From: Tetracladium setigerum
Taxonomy: Eukaryota; Ascomycota; Leotiomycetes; Helotiales
Direction of reading: 5' to 3'
Assembly: GCA_031472005.1 (NCBI GenBank)
Contig: PZJY01000002.1
Span: 3,162,001 to 3,226,000 of the forward strand
DNA: 64,000 bases
Numbering within the stretch: the stretch's first letter is position 1; the number at the start of each line of letters is the position of its first letter. The notes under the pieces were generated by a model. That model saw nothing but the letters and a program-made list of their open reading frames with translations, did no database searches and was not told where the DNA came from. Positions 1-12,534 of this stretch are shown here, in pieces. The position numbers were made by a program, and so were the translations under genes.

Positions 1-627
1 CCGCGGGTAGTGCACGTTGAATTAGTGGATGTGTAAACGCACCGTTTCTCCAAATCTTGAATCCCAGTAACGCGCTTCTGCGCGTAGCTAACCATCTCCC
101 CAAAAAGATAAGCAAAGCTGGATTGACTAAGCTCTTGCGTGCGGCTGCGGTTTAGGGGACGGTGGTAGATTGTTTTGCCAGTGGATGGGTATCGAAGACC
201 TGGCTGCTGCGAGCCTCGTTGGGTTTGGGAGTGGTTTGCCAGTGGTGGCTTTACTTGTTGGGAGGATGCCATTTTGAGAGAAGTTCTAGGTATGGCATGT
301 GTGATATTCTAGTGAGAATATTTCAGCTGAGTTGGCGCATGTGCTGTTGTGGTGTTGGGAGCTGGTTTGGATTTGGATATGTGAGGTTGAAGTTGAGCAT
401 CGCGATGAAGAAGCGAGGCTGGCCGTGCCAGGTGACGAACATGGAAAAAAAAAAATAACGTTAGAAACAATCTCAATTATATCTATTCCAATCTATTCTG
501 CGAATGCTTTTAAGGATCTAAAGTCGTTTGCAGTATCCTATCCTTCATTACAATATCACATTCTGTGTTTAAAAAGCATGCAGTTCGTTCGTTTCTGACT
601 CCTCCAGTTTACGAAATGTCCTTACAA
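1..627. other. Left-edge non-coding stretch, no supported gene
   Basis: Only short open frames with atypical, cysteine- and tryptophan-rich composition are present. None carries a recognisable domain or a convincing splice pattern. The right part is the presumed 3' untranslated region of the neighbouring minus-strand lipid-transfer gene. No tRNA or repeat was seen. Confidence 0.5.
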
Positions 628-1762
628 TCAAGCGGCAACTTCTTTCTTTGGCTCCTCCTGAACGGCCTCTGGTACTTTCTCCGCTACCTCAGTCTTCGCC
701 GGGGCTGCTTGTCCTACACTTGGCACGGCTCCGCCCTTCAAGTAGGCTTCGCTCTCTCCATACAGCTTTCCACCTTTGACCCATCTCTCTGTCGAAGCTT
801 TACGCTTCTCGTTGCAAAGATTGACAAGAGCTGGCCAGTAAGTTTCGTGATCATAGTCGAAGTCCAGATCTCCATGGAACTCTTTCCAAAGCTGCTCCGG
901 AGGAACGTATTGTCGCATATCCTCGTTGAACTTGAGCTTCTCCTTCGTCAGTGGATCAATGAAGGGTGTGATAAGCTTGAAGAAGCCCCAAACGAGAAAT
1001 GGAACTGTGACTCTATTGTTAACATATTCCGCTTGGGCAAAGGAGTAACATACCATTGATAATCAACGCCCTTCCCATTCTCTCCGGATAGTGCATTTGC
1101 AGAATGTTGAGAACCTCCCTTCCAGTACCAATACTTGGTGCAGTATAACTCCTACTTTTGCTCGACTTGAAATTGATCAAGAGACTCAAACTCTCTTGCC
1201 CAGGAAGACCCATCTCAACAACCCTCTCAACCATATACACCAAATGCTGAACCTGCCTTGGGGTGGCTTCTGTATTCTGTCGTCCGGGGTTCAAGTAGTG
1301 ACACGGTCTCCCAGAAATATCATACCCAAAGATAATCTGCTTGCCCGTCTCATTCTCGGGTGAGATGTGATCTGGAGTCAAATCCTCCACACCGTATTCT
1401 CGTCTCCACGTCAAGGTATCCTTCAACCTCTTCGAAGCATCCGCCGAAACCCATTTGGTAGCTCGTAGATATCTCAGGAGACATTCACGAGTCAACCACA
1501 TAATTTCGTTATCGGTGATTGGGCCCTCCTTCCCTTTGGTTGAAGGGATCTCTTTCCATGTCTTCACCTCGTCAAGTAGAGCATCGTATTTTGTTTGCTG
1601 CTCTGCGGTAAGGACGGCGGGAGCTGGGATAACGACTGTGGGCACTGGCTCGGTGAAGGGCACTTTACGAGGTCCGACTGGAGTATCTAGTTTGACGTCT
1701 GCGAGCTTCTTCTCGAGTTCAACATCGGGAGCGGTGGGCTCGACCGTCTTCTCGGTGGACAT
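628..1762 (-). CDS. Sec14-like phosphatidylinositol transfer protein (CRAL-TRIO), Pdr16-like
   Basis: Two exons (1762-1054 and 1004-628) joined by a 49-bp GTATGT...CACAG intron; the splice restores IINVPFLVWGFFKLITPF, the typical CRAL-TRIO beta-strand/gate region, giving about 361 residues. The N-terminal third holds the CRAL-TRIO-N helical region (ECLLRYLRATKW), and the lipid-binding domain follows (YDISGRPCHYLNPGRQN, then ILQMHYPERMGRALIIN). Family knowledge: Sec14-type proteins exchange phosphatidylinositol with another lipid between cytosolic membranes and tune phosphoinositide synthesis. The N-terminal proline-rich leader and the motif set resemble the yeast Pdr16/Pdr17 branch, which affects sterol metabolism and azole tolerance; that subfamily call is inference. 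An alanine/lysine/glutamate-rich C-terminal tail is poorly conserved in type. Upstream lies a 583-bp gap to the MPP gene, which is on the same strand. Confidence 0.88.
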
Positions 1763-2345
1763 GCTGCTGGAAATACAGGTGAAGCGAATTGACGAAATCT
1801 GTGGACTGCGTTGGTGTACGCCAAAATGGGGATATCGATTGACGAAGGGGTAATTGAGAAGCTGTACGGAGTATAAAGTGCAATAACAGTTGTCTCAAAA
1901 TGAATCAGATTATTCTGTGGGAGGTCAGCATGGGGATCCTTTAATGTTATTTATTATCTCAGCCTTGTCGAGCCCCTGTCAATTGTTCTGATGTGCATAT
2001 CTTGGCGGATACAACCCTCGAGCACCCTGTCTAATCCCTATCTGAGCCTTCGTTTTCGGGTTCGAGTGATCCTCAACGTATCAATGTCTCAACATCATTG
2101 TTATGATATATGTGCTAATATCGTCGATTTTCATGTTGTGGGAGCGGTGTGGGCGAAACACTATGTTCCTCTGAGGTACGTGATGTACAAGTGACCATCT
2201 GCATGCATTTATTTTATAGCAACTATTCATGGTCGAAAGTGGTATCGTACAAATACAGTCTCTTTTCTTTTCATACAAGAATTCATCCATGAGATCTCGC
2301 CAGATCTGCTTTGGTATAGTGTACAGTGTACAATCTACAATCCTC
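1763..2345. other. Intergenic: Sec14-like promoter and 3' flank of MPP-alpha
   Basis: No supported gene. It should hold the promoter of the Sec14-like gene on the left and the 3' untranslated region of the MPP gene on the right. A GGTTCGAG string near 2057 superficially resembles a tRNA B box, but no cloverleaf fits around it. Confidence 0.5.
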
Positions 2346-4111
2346 TCATCGTCTTCCCAACTTCCACCTATCAATTCGGTCCTGTATCTCATCCCATTTC
2401 AACACTCTTCTCGTCACACCCTCCTCCTCACCCTCCTGCAACACAACCGTTGGCGAACCACTTCCTTTCCCAGGATTATCTACCATCCCACCGACCACAA
2501 TACGTGCTACTCTTCGAAGGTCCTCAACCGTCAAAGCCTCAATCTTAGCACACATCTCTCTCACGCCCACTTTCCTTCCGTGGACCTGTACCTGCCTCCC
2601 TAGATCCTCAAGCTCCACCATTCGGCTTTCGAGATTCATCAACAGACTGGAACGCAGCTGATTCTTCGCTCTGTTGACCTCTACAAGTTTCAGAGACGAA
2701 AATCCACTATCGAGAGTGAGCGCTTGGAGTTCGCGACACATAACGTCGAGCATGTTTCCGACTTTGCTTGGGGAGCAGCTGGAGGAGATGCCAAAGAGGC
2801 CGGAGTCGGTGTAGGAATGGTTGAATGCTACGCATGACTCCACCCAGCCGTGTTGATTGAGCACGTTGGTGTACAGACGGGAGTACATTCCCTTGCCAGG
2901 TCCACCTGCTGAGAAGGAGCCACCTCCTCCTAGGAGTGTTTGGAGGGTTGCGAGGGCGTAGATGTCCTCAGAGGAGATTGGGAGTGCCTCGAAGCCAAGG
3001 TGGATGTGGGTTAGGGGTGGGAGTGAGGCGTTGACTGGTGGTGGGAGGGGTGGTAATGATAGGAATCCGCCAGTATAGAGAGATGGCTTCAAAAGATCCG
3101 TGGCGGATGGCGAAAGGGTTAAGTCTGATACCGTCGCGTTCTTAGCAGCCGAGGTAGACAGGTTTTTAAAGAATGGTATTTTGCTGAGAAGTTTGGAAGG
3201 TTGTTGTGTCGTTGAGGGTGGTAGTCCAGAGGATGTTAATTCTGAGCTGGTCTCTGCGGATGAAGATTCTACTGAGGTTTCTGAGCCAGTTTGGGACAGT
3301 ATTGGTGTATCTGATTTCCCCATATCTCCAAAATACTGCACGGCCAACCTGACAGCTTCTGCATGTTCCACTCCGGCAAAAGCAACGACCATCCTCTCAG
3401 GTTGAAAGAATGTGCTTCTGTATGCTTCGACAACGCTTTTGTTAATCTGGGATAGCCTCTCGTTTGGACATAGTAACGGATTGCCGAGTGTGTTGTCTTT
3501 GTATGCTGCCATGTGTACGAGCTCAGGCAGGATCAATTCTGGCTTGGACCAAATTTCTCCTATCTCATAGGCCGCAGTTTCTAATTGCTGCTCTACTTCT
3601 TCTTCTGTGATCAATGGTTCCCGGATTGTTTCGGCCAAAAGGGCAACGGTAGTAGGCACAGCTGAGTTGAAGGTTGCAGCTTGGTACATGAGAGACTCCC
3701 TGGACGAGGCGCACTGTACGTTGCCACCCAAGGATTCTAGAGATTCCAGCATTTCATCGCTTGTCCGGTGCGCGGTTGATTTGAAGGCCAGCCGATCCAT
3801 GATATGGCTCACGCCTCTTAAACCATCCGTCTCATATCTTGATCCCGCATCAATATAGACCCCAATGCCGGAAAAGTGGCCCGGGAGGGCTTCGGTAGCT
3901 ACGCGAATTCCATTTGAAAGGGTTGAAATCTCGTCGAGTTCGGCAGGATCCTGTGCTGGAAGTTAGAGCTGGCCCTCGTTGATAGTTTGGGGAGTCAACA
4001 CACCTTTTGTATTCCCTGGACCACCGTTGCCAGGCTTCTCGAGCGGTATGTTGGGAGCACTTTGGGAGCGAAGGAACTTCTGGCCAGAGCCCGGGTTGAA
4101 GCTTTCAACAT
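2346..4111 (-). CDS. MAS2: Mitochondrial processing peptidase, alpha subunit
   Basis: Two exons (4111-4004, 3950-2346) with a 53-bp GTGTGT...CACAG intron, encoding about 570 residues, close to the usual length of fungal alpha-MPP. The first exon gives an arginine/serine-rich amphipathic presequence ending ATVVQGIQK, then DPAELDEISTLSNGIRV begins the M16 peptidase fold. The site corresponding to the zinc HxxEH motif reads HIMDRLAFK, so metal ligands are absent as expected for the alpha subunit. The glycine-rich substrate loop typical of alpha-MPP is present (GGGGSFSAGGPGKGMYSRL). Family knowledge: alpha and beta subunits form the matrix enzyme that cleaves import presequences; the alpha loop holds the substrate. 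A serine/threonine-rich insertion of about 60 residues sits mid-protein. The start was chosen at the Met that gives a good targeting peptide; a longer in-frame start at 4222 is less likely. Confidence 0.93.
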
Positions 4112-5218
4112 GGCGATCGATACAGAGAAAGGATGGAGTGGGTAGCTTCGTGGTTTGGTGGATCGGATTGACAAAGCCTCCTTTTTCACTCTGTTGGTTG
4201 TATGCAGTGCCTGAGTCCTCAATATCCGATCAAAAAATGTCGCGCGTCCGGGATCCGGAGCTTATCTGATGGCAAGTGAAGTCATTGGTTGGCATCACGT
4301 GCAGCAGCCCGTTCATTCTTCCGAGTTTGACTTTGACATTTGACTTGGCCAAGACCTGGGCCCGGCCGCTGAGTCCAACTTGATGTGAGATGCGATGCGA
4401 TGGAAGAATGACGCTTTAAAACATATTTACTTACTACTCGATATACTCACACCAACTGGAGAGAGAGTTCAAGGACTTCAAATGAGTACCTACAGTATCT
4501 ATCTACTAGACCTGATCAACAAACAAACAAACTCTTCTTCTTCTTCTTCCTCCTCCACTGCTGTTTCGAGGCGGCGTGGGCCAGGCCTGGACCTTTCACC
4601 CAGCAGGCCCTCTTTCGCCTCCCTCGTCTGTCTCGGAGCTCGAAGAAGAGCCTCGTGCCCCCCTCGCTACGATACCGTACGGTACTGGTGTGGATTAGGT
4701 GGTGCCGGTGTCTGACCTTCTGCCAGTAATGAATAAGGTAATAATGTGAATGCATACATATATACCTTTACATACCTACCTAGTCAGGTCAGTCAGGTCG
4801 AGGCCGTTTTGGTATTCCTGTCGCACCCTCGAGTAGTAAAACCAAACAAAACCTTCATGCTTAGGTATTATTATTGAGTTCCCCCGCCGCTGGTGTTCTG
4901 CAGCCTCAAGTTCGAGATCAAGATCAAGGTCAAACATCGAGATCAAGCTTAACTCTTCCCACTTCTCCTACAGACAGAAAGTAAACTCCTTCAACCTCCC
5001 GCTTGCCATACAACAGCGACGACGACGACGACGACAACAACAACGACAACAACAACCCACCACCGACGCAACAAGGGTCCTCCTTTTTGCGCCTCCGTCA
5101 CTACGGCAAAAGTCTGACCATTCCAACTACCTCCACCACCCTCAATTTCATCTGCCCTTCCTGCCTCACATTCATTCACTCACTTAGGTAGCTACCTACC
5201 TTACCTCAAACATCTCTA
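4112..5218. other. Intergenic promoter region with trinucleotide runs
   Basis: Divergent space between the MPP-alpha gene and the FHA-RING gene. It contains simple repeats: a TTC/TCC run near 4532-4556 and an ACG followed by AAC trinucleotide stretch near 5021-5058. The repeats create low-complexity open frames (poly-Asp/Asn on plus, poly-Val on minus) that are not genes. The right third is probably the long 5' untranslated region of the FHA-RING gene. Confidence 0.6.
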
Positions 5219-7131
5219 ATGTATACCTCCGTTCCGAGCCCACCGTTGCCGTCTCCAACATCCTCGTCGATACCTTCCCCGCGACTTCCCAGTCGCTTGA
5301 GGGGACTGAGTTACCTGCTGTCTCGAGATCACAACCACCGGCCTTCTTCAACCCTCACACGATCTACCAGTTATCCGGCATCCTCCTCACCCGCAAGTCC
5401 AAATACATTGACCCATCAACGATTTGCGACAGAGAGTTCGTCTCCTGTGCGGGCGAGTAATATCGAATCTTCTGCCAGTGATTGGATTCCACCTCCTGTC
5501 GTGGGTGGACATAACGCAGCAACCCGTCTTGCATCTCAACCTCACTCCTCCAACGACAGTTCAGCGAACAGTCTTACAGCCGTCAATACCGCTCCTGCAG
5601 GCACAATGGCGCGCACACGGTCAGCGACAGTAGGGGAAGCAACGGGTACACCCGATACAAGCGAATCACAACCGCAGATGGGCGCAAATGCAAATGGAGA
5701 TAGCAGAGGAATGGCACATCAACTACCCTCCATACGATTCTCTGCGCACCAGGCTCCGGGAGCTTTGAGACCCTCGCTAGTCTTCAGTCCCATGGCGCGC
5801 ATCCTACCAACGGGGAAGGAGATCATTAAAGTTGGCCGGTATTCAGAACGAGACATGCAACCACATCAGGCGGCAAATACTCCGTCATCTGCGCCCGTTG
5901 GGTTCAAGTCGAAGGTGGTTAGTAGGAGGCATTGCGAATTTTGGTATTCTGGGGGAAAGTGGTATATCAAGGATGTTAAGAGTTCGTCGGGTACATTCCT
6001 GAATCACATTCGTCTGAGTCCCCCCGGAACTGAATCGCGCCCCTTCCCTGTCAATGATGGGGATATTGTGCAGCTGGGTATTGATTTCAAGGGAGGGGAG
6101 GAAATGATCTTCAGATGCGTTAAGATCCGTGTGGAACTAAATAAAGGCTGGCAGACAGGTCCCAGTAGTTTCAAGTAGGTTCTCATGCCTGCACCTTATT
6201 GATACCACACTAATGTCCTGTAGCGTACAGTCTCACAAGCGGCTCCGGGAGCTGAACAATATAGGAAAGCCTGCAGCCAGTGGTTCGTCCCAGGACTGCT
6301 CGATTTGTCTGGGATCGATCGCCGTAAGTCTCGATTCGACACTTGGAATTTCCTCATCTAACCAGCTTCTAGCCCTGCCAATCCTTATTTGTAGCTCCCT
6401 GTTCACATACATGGCACTATAAATGCATCCGAGTAATCATCAACGGACCAATGTTCCCTCATTTCGTCTGTCCAAACTGCAGAAGCGTAGCAGATCTCGA
6501 AGCGGAACTCGACGACCCCTACGCCAACGGAGAAGAAGACTGGGAGGAAGTCCCCGCTGAGCTCATCAACGAAACAACCCAAACTCCCGACCCCATCGCA
6601 CTAGGAACTCAACGTACAGAGCAAACCATAGAACCAACAGAAGTTTCCGTATTACCGGTAGCAACAATGGAACTGCCTATCCGAGGACTAAATTCTCGTC
6701 ACGACAACAGCGATCTCGAACTTCCTGAGACAAGCGATTCTGAGATCCGTTCCGCCGGTCCAGAATCGCCTTTAGCTTCTTCGGAGCATCTTCCATTAGT
6801 CTCAAGCTCGACAGTTCCAGCAGTGGATATCCAGAGCAGGAGATCAATTTCCGAACCCAACACAGGCATTCCATCGCATCTCCAGAGACCTGTAGCACGG
6901 ACAGAAAGATCTGAGACACGCACACCAAGTCCGAACGGCCTACCATCATCACTTACAGATGGCATAGGTCACGAAGGTCCCATGACACCTCGAAATGATG
7001 CTGGCCCGTTTATATTTGATGGGAGTGCAGGCAGAATAGGTGCCTCTGTGGCCCCAGCTGTGAATTTGAATTTGAATGAAGTGGCTGATGCTACGGTACC
7101 TCGTTCTCATTTACCTTCGCCGCCTGCGTAG
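5219..7131 (+). CDS. dma1: FHA-RING E3 ubiquitin ligase, Dma1/Dma2 family
   Basis: Three exons (5219-6174, 6224-6323, 6373-7131), both introns 49 bp, giving about 604 residues. Residues 1-190 are serine/proline-rich and look disordered. A forkhead-associated domain follows, recognisable by KVGRYSERD, the SRRHCEF core and SSSGTFLNHIRLS, which read phosphothreonine. Splicing of exons 2 and 3 assembles a RING finger: CSICLGSIA, then CQSLFVAPCSHTWHYKCIR, then CPNCR. FHA followed by RING is diagnostic of Dma1/Dma2 (CHFR/RNF8-like). Family knowledge: these ligases act in spindle positioning, septin ring control and mitotic exit checkpoints. The C-terminal 220 residues are acidic/serine-rich without known domains. 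The start is the first in-frame Met after the 5' leader. Confidence 0.93.
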
Positions 7132-7934
7132 ATATCTGTATCTCTTGCTCACCTTTTTCTCGCAAAAACGGTCCAATTCAGTCAGTCATTCAGTAAGCTG
7201 GTCGGTCGGAGGGTAAACCAGTCGAAAGTTGAAAGCGAAAGCGAAAGCAATCTTGCATTTTAGCGTGGTATCCCTTTTCTGTTTTGGTTTTTTTTTAGCA
7301 TCAGCGTGGCACAATTTATATTTTCCTTTATCTTTTTACTGTTTTGTACTGTACAGTGATCGTAAATGTAGCTAGCGAGCAAGCATGGTGTGGGGGGGAA
7401 GGGAAGGGGGGGATTGAAGCGGAGTACCTCGCACCAAAACGATATAAGTCAGTGAGTGAATAATGAACGAATGAGATGAGATGACGTTATCGGGGCGTTT
7501 CTTTTCTGGCATGCGTTTACTTTCATGTGAACGAATGGATGGGTGAAGGAGTGGATGGATATTTTCTCGCGTTTAAAGGAACATGGATTTGCTTGAGCTG
7601 AATTACATACCGTACCTACTACCTAGATAGCTCTCTTTTTTGAGGACGAAGACAGAGTGTCGCCCTCTCTCTTCCTAAAGTCTTAATTGCATAATAGAAA
7701 GACACCCCGTGCACTTTTGCTGGCTCCAAATGAATATTTGTATATAAATATATATCACTGTTGCCTTAGATCTTCGCATCTTCACATCAAAATAACATTC
7801 ACATACCGTATTTCCGACGTGGGTTAATGAAGATGCAATAAAATAGCAGATAGAATTTCTCAACTCTGCCACCCCACCGCGGAAAAAGCTACATACCTCC
7901 CTCCTCATTCTCCTTTTCTCTACCTTCTTACCCC
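7132..7934. other. Convergent intergenic region
   Basis: Lies between the 3' ends of the FHA-RING gene (plus) and Vps16 (minus). It includes T-rich tracts near 7280-7320 and a G-rich patch near 7390-7412. No supported coding frame. Confidence 0.5.
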
Positions 7935-10900
7935 CTACCTCTTCAACGCAGCACCTACCCTCTCAATCTCCCTCGCCTCCACGGTCCCAACGCCCGCCAA
8001 CTCCCTCAACCTCTCCCAACTCTCCACATCCTTAATCTTGACCGCCTCCTCTGCTGCCTTGACTTTCAATCCGCACTTCTCGTACATTGTTATCGTCTCG
8101 CCTGGTTGCAGGGATGGCGCCGCTTTGGGGATGAATGTGCTGGCCAGTTTAGGGTTACCTGCTGAGAGGATTAAGGAGAAGAATGGCTAGAATTAGGTAG
8201 GGCTGTTAGTTTGAATCTTTTAGTAAAGAGGGGGAGGCGGGGATTGGGAGAGGGTATAAGTACCTCCCATCCGATGGGCGATTTTCGAGTCTTGGACCAT
8301 TCCTCCAATTCGTTCCAGTCGCGTTTTGCGACTAGTGCACGGAGTCTTTTCATCCACCATCATTAGCATCAAAAATTAAGGATGGAGGGAGGGGAGAGGG
8401 GAACAAACCTGATCCACCAAGCAGTCTTCTCCGGCACTTTGAATTCACTCTGCACCTTCTTAGCCCTACTTGCATATCCCAATCGAATCAATTGGAAAAT
8501 GGTCTCGTTAACACTCAATCCCGTAAACGACTCCGTCAAATCTTTATCAAACGCCTCCTGCATTTTAAGCAACACGCTCGCTTCTTGTAGATCCTTGAGC
8601 TCGAACATGTGTTCTTTGGAGCCTGTGAGCAGTTTAGCTGCGAGGGAGAGTTTGTCAATCGAGGTTCGGGCATCGGGTTGATCGAGAGCTTCGCGCAGGA
8701 AGAGATTAGAACCATCGAGGCGTCGATCATCTTGGTAGTACAAGTCTTTAAGGAGTTCATTGTCGTCGCCGCGAGCGGAGGACTCGATAAGAGAGGTCGC
8801 TACTGGACGGGTATTGATCACCCTGAAGAACGAAGCGAGGGGAAGTTTCTTCTTCAACTGCAAGAGCACGAAGAAGATCAAGTCAGTGTCGCCGCTTTCA
8901 ATGGCTTTATCAAGCGCAATTTCATCTTCTTCCATGCTGAGGAGGAGGGGAACTTGTTTGCCGGCTCGGGGTTCGTGGTTGAGAAGCTCGGTGGCGAGAT
9001 GGCCTCTTCCTTCATCGTAGGCTGCGCGGGCGATTTCTTCAAAGGAGATACCGCGTTTTCCAGCAAGTTTTTCAACGATCAGACGGCAGATGGTTTCTTC
9101 ATCCTCTGAGCCTACGCGAACTTTTTGAGATGCCCAGTGTACATATATGCGATCTGTGGGAAGACGAAGATAGGATGAGATGCGGAGGGCGAGGAGATAT
9201 TCTTGACGGTTGATCAGACGTCGGATGAGCTTTTCAGGTGTAAGACGGATGAATTGATCGTAGGAGAGGGGAAGGCCAATCTCATAGAATCTGACTGCAT
9301 TGAGAACTCGCAGTGTTTCGCACATGTCGACGAATTCATCGCTGTTGTAGATATCCAAGACGGATTTTCCGAACGAAGCTGCTTTCAGAAGCTGCTTCTG
9401 CCAGTGGACATCGAATTCATATCCGGCTGCTCTGACCTATCAAACTGTCAGCAGGAGCAGTTCGGCGAGGTGGATTCACTTACGCATGTGTTTACAGCTT
9501 CTACTAAATTCGGTCGAATGAGCTGGATGTTGTCATCGGCCTTGGGAGATTGGTTTTCAAGCTGCTCAACGGCATCGAGAAGAATAGAAGCCGAAGATTC
9601 CGTCCCAAACCGGAATACTTCGTCGGTGAATTCTGGAACCTTTTGTATAAAGTCACAAACATCGTTTGTGATGAGGCGGACACCATCGTGATCTAATAAG
9701 ACCTGTTAGTTGATTCCAGGCAACTGAGAGATCAGGAAAGAAATTCAATACCTGCGATCAAGTGGACACGGCCATCATAAAAGTACTTAGCCGCCGCGTT
9801 ATTGGGACCAATTATGTGCACTTCATCTTCCCATGCAATGACAACGGCATCATTTCCACACCACTGCACATCTTTCGGGGGTATTTTTGATCTCGAATCG
9901 TGCTCACTAAGCCTATTTTGAAAGTCACTTGTGATTACAAAAGCCATTCCAGCCTCCGTATACAGCGCAACAAAACGACCATTGGGGGAAACGCTGATGT
10001 GAGTGAAGGGGCCGATATCGAGCATACGATCCTCCGATTCTGTTGCATCCACAACATGAATAGTCTGACCAATACTCAACAAGACTTCAACAGATCGCGA
10101 GAGCGTGTAAGCTGGAGGAATCAAGGTCCAGGAGTGAACATCTCCTTCTGGGGGTGTTGCCAATAGCTTGGGTCGTGGCTCATCATATCTAGCAACAGAG
10201 ATGAGATTGTTATTCGATAGCAAAGCTACAAACCCAGTACCATAGAACCTATAAATCGTTAGTCATGTCTATCTCAATTCTGTTCCCGAGTGAACAAACC
10301 TGCAAGCCTTCACTCCATATTCCTCGGCACCATTCCCTAGTGAGAACTGGTTGAACTCTCCTTGCAGATCAAAATAACAGCGGACCGTTCCATCGGCGGT
10401 AATTACAATTAATCTTTCCTCGTCTGACCACCCGAGTCCCTTGATAGAGCCTTTGTCCCAGTTGATTCGGCGAATCAGTTTGCCAGCACAACTGTAGAGG
10501 TCAATGCTCGACTTTGAAGCTTGGGATCCACGGAAAGAATGCAGTTTTGTCTCATCCCGATACAGTGCTTGGATACGGTTAGCAACTGTAAAGACCAAAT
10601 AGGAAAAAGGAAGTATGAGGATATATTAATCACGTGAGCTGGCGCTTTTCCATCAACATCTCTCTGGATAAGGACTGCTTTCAATTCGCGAAGCATAGCT
10701 TTGAATTGCTCATCCTTACAGTAGCTTCTTCTTGGAGGCACTTGCAGCTCGGAGCATCGTCGCTGTCTCCTCATCAAGCTATTCCTGAGCAAGCCCACCA
10801 TACCAGGACAAACAATGAAAGAAAGGTAGCGGAGCCCGAGGTTGGTAGCTGAGAGTTCAGAGGTATATATGGGAGAGGAGAGAGCATACCTATGGCGCCT

Positions 10901-11043
10901 CCATAGGCACATCCAGACACAATATAGTTCTCCAACTCCAGATCTTGGTCAAACACGGCCGTGTAAAGTTGAATCTTCCGGTAGAATTTATCCGCCACCC
11001 TCTCCCAACCCGCCGTCGGATTTGCCATTTTCGTATCAGTCAT
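7935..11043 (-). CDS. VPS16: Vacuolar sorting protein Vps16 (HOPS/CORVET core subunit)
   Basis: Seven exons: 11043-10890, 10567-10300, 10248-9752, 9692-9484, 9436-8409, 8345-8264, 8186-7935. They sum to exactly 830 codons (829 residues), the usual size of fungal Vps16. The N-terminal half forms the beta-propeller (WERVADKFYRKIQLY, later GPFTHISVSPNGRFVALYTE, DVQWCGNDAVVIAWEDEVHI). The C-terminal half is the helical solenoid (VNTCVRAAGYEFDVHWQKQ, KTAWWIRLRALVAKRDWNEL, SPIGWEPFFSLILSAGNPKL). Family knowledge: Vps16 is a core subunit of HOPS and CORVET tethers, which drive fusion at endosomes and vacuoles; its C-terminal region binds Vps33. Intron 1 is 322 bp, much longer than the other introns in this gene (47-77 bp). 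An alternative start at 11028 (MANPTAGW) is equally possible. Confidence 0.94.
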
Positions 11044-11317
11044 TCACCTCATTCCGCTAGGACAGCTTCGTCTTTGCGATGTTGGTATTAAGGAGCCTAG
11101 GTTGAACGTGACTTCATCAAGTCCGGTTTAAGGTGTGGTCCGAGCTTTGGAACTAGGCCGGGGCCAGGTTAAAGACATCTGGTTCTGACATCAACTACGA
11201 TCATATATAATTCTTCACAAACCACAGTCACGTCATATCGTCCGGTGGTGACGGGTGTTGGCAGATTGTGGTCTACAAGATCTTGACATGGGCGGTTGAT
11301 AGATCCATTCGGCCGGA

Positions 11318-12534
11318 ATGGCAGACCAACTCCTCATCGAAAAGGTTCACGAATTGAGCGACTTGGAGCTTGCGGCATTGATATGCCTGATTACACAGGA
11401 ACACTGTATTATTGATACGGAACCAGACGCGTTGGATGAGATAGTTGAGGAATTAGAATTGGTACTTGCTGTTGAAACCTCCTTGGAACAAACCTAACTC
11501 CCTCCAGATAGCATCCAAAACGTTCGGTCTCTCCAGTGCAGTAATCGATTGCTCAGAGCACACGTCACTCGACGATTTCGCACAAGCGATCCTCTCTGTT
11601 GAAGGCAGCCCCTCTACGCCGAGTTCTCCTGTACGAAGTAGACAGGATGGGTACTTTTTGAGCACACCCGGATTTGCATCGCTCTCTCGTTCTCCTGTCT
11701 CGGAAGGGTTTGGAAACAGCAGGACGATTTCGAATGTGCTCATAGCCAAGAACCTGGACGAAGCTCCGAAGCAAGTTCAGATACAAGCTCTAGAATTGAT
11801 GCGCACGAAACGAATATACACACGGACATCGGTTCAGAATGCTCCAAAGCGATTTCTGCTCATAGCGCTATTGGGAGGTGGAGAGGGGCCAAGGTTGACA
11901 AAGCATTTGAACGACCATATGTTCATTTCTCATTTCCATGACCCAGAGGATGGGTATGCGAATTTAGAAGAGCTGTATGGTGATGGGAATTCCATCTCGT
12001 CTGTGGTAAAGAATGGGCACCTGGCTCCAGCAAACTTTGTCCCAAGGATTTCTGAAGCAGTAAGTTTTCTCTAGATTGGGAGTTTGTCGTTGCTGAGAGT
12101 CGTAGGATGTTGAGCACTTAGCACTTCTCAGTGATCATGCTACTGTAAATGTGGAGGTAAAGCAATACCAGCAGGACATCATCGCTTTTCTACGCGTTCA
12201 TAGAGCCGTATCAAGTGGTATAACTGCAACCGCGACCAAGCATTTTGACAAGTTAGCTAAGTACGTATTACCGCCACAATCCTCCCACGCAAAACGCTAA
12301 TTCAATAGATGCCTTGCACCGCTCCATGATCTCACTTTTGCTACACCTTCGCTGATGGCTCTCGCTGCAAGGAAGATTTATTTGCATCGTATACACATAG
12401 TAAAGCCAGAGAGAGAACGTAGTATGCAATGGGGAAGTGATGTTGACGCCGTTGCTGCGGTGCTTGATGGAATTGGAGTGGAAGATGTAATTGAGGAAGT
12501 GTTGGGTACTTCAGGCGCCGAGGCTCCGCTATAA
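11318..12534 (+). CDS. Magnesium-chelatase-like fungal protein
   Basis: Four exons (11318-11461, 11508-12059, 12106-12260, 12309-12534) with introns of 46, 46 and 48 bp, giving 358 residues. The N-terminus (LSDLELAALICLITQEHC) and the blocks ASKTFGLSSAVIDCSEHTS, ELMRTKRIYTRTSVQNAPK and RLTKHLNDHMFISHFHDPED match a family usually annotated in filamentous fungi as magnesium chelatase. I see no classical Walker A loop, so ATPase activity is not shown by the sequence. The C-terminal helical part (HFDKLAKCLAPLHDLTFATP) resembles an AAA+ lid. The name comes from family memory; fungi do not make chlorophyll, so a true chelatase role is unlikely. The gene diverges from Vps16 across 274 bp. Confidence 0.75.

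Noticed and set aside
2050..2075. Possible tRNA B box (GGTTCGAG)
   Set aside because: No A box, acceptor stem or anticodon arm can be folded around it.
4991..5191. Poly-Asp/Asn and poly-Val open frames
   Set aside because: Produced by ACG/AAC trinucleotide repeats in the 5' leader of the FHA-RING gene.
8609..9109. 166-residue plus-strand frame
   Set aside because: Lies antisense to a Vps16 exon with clear homology; shadow frame.
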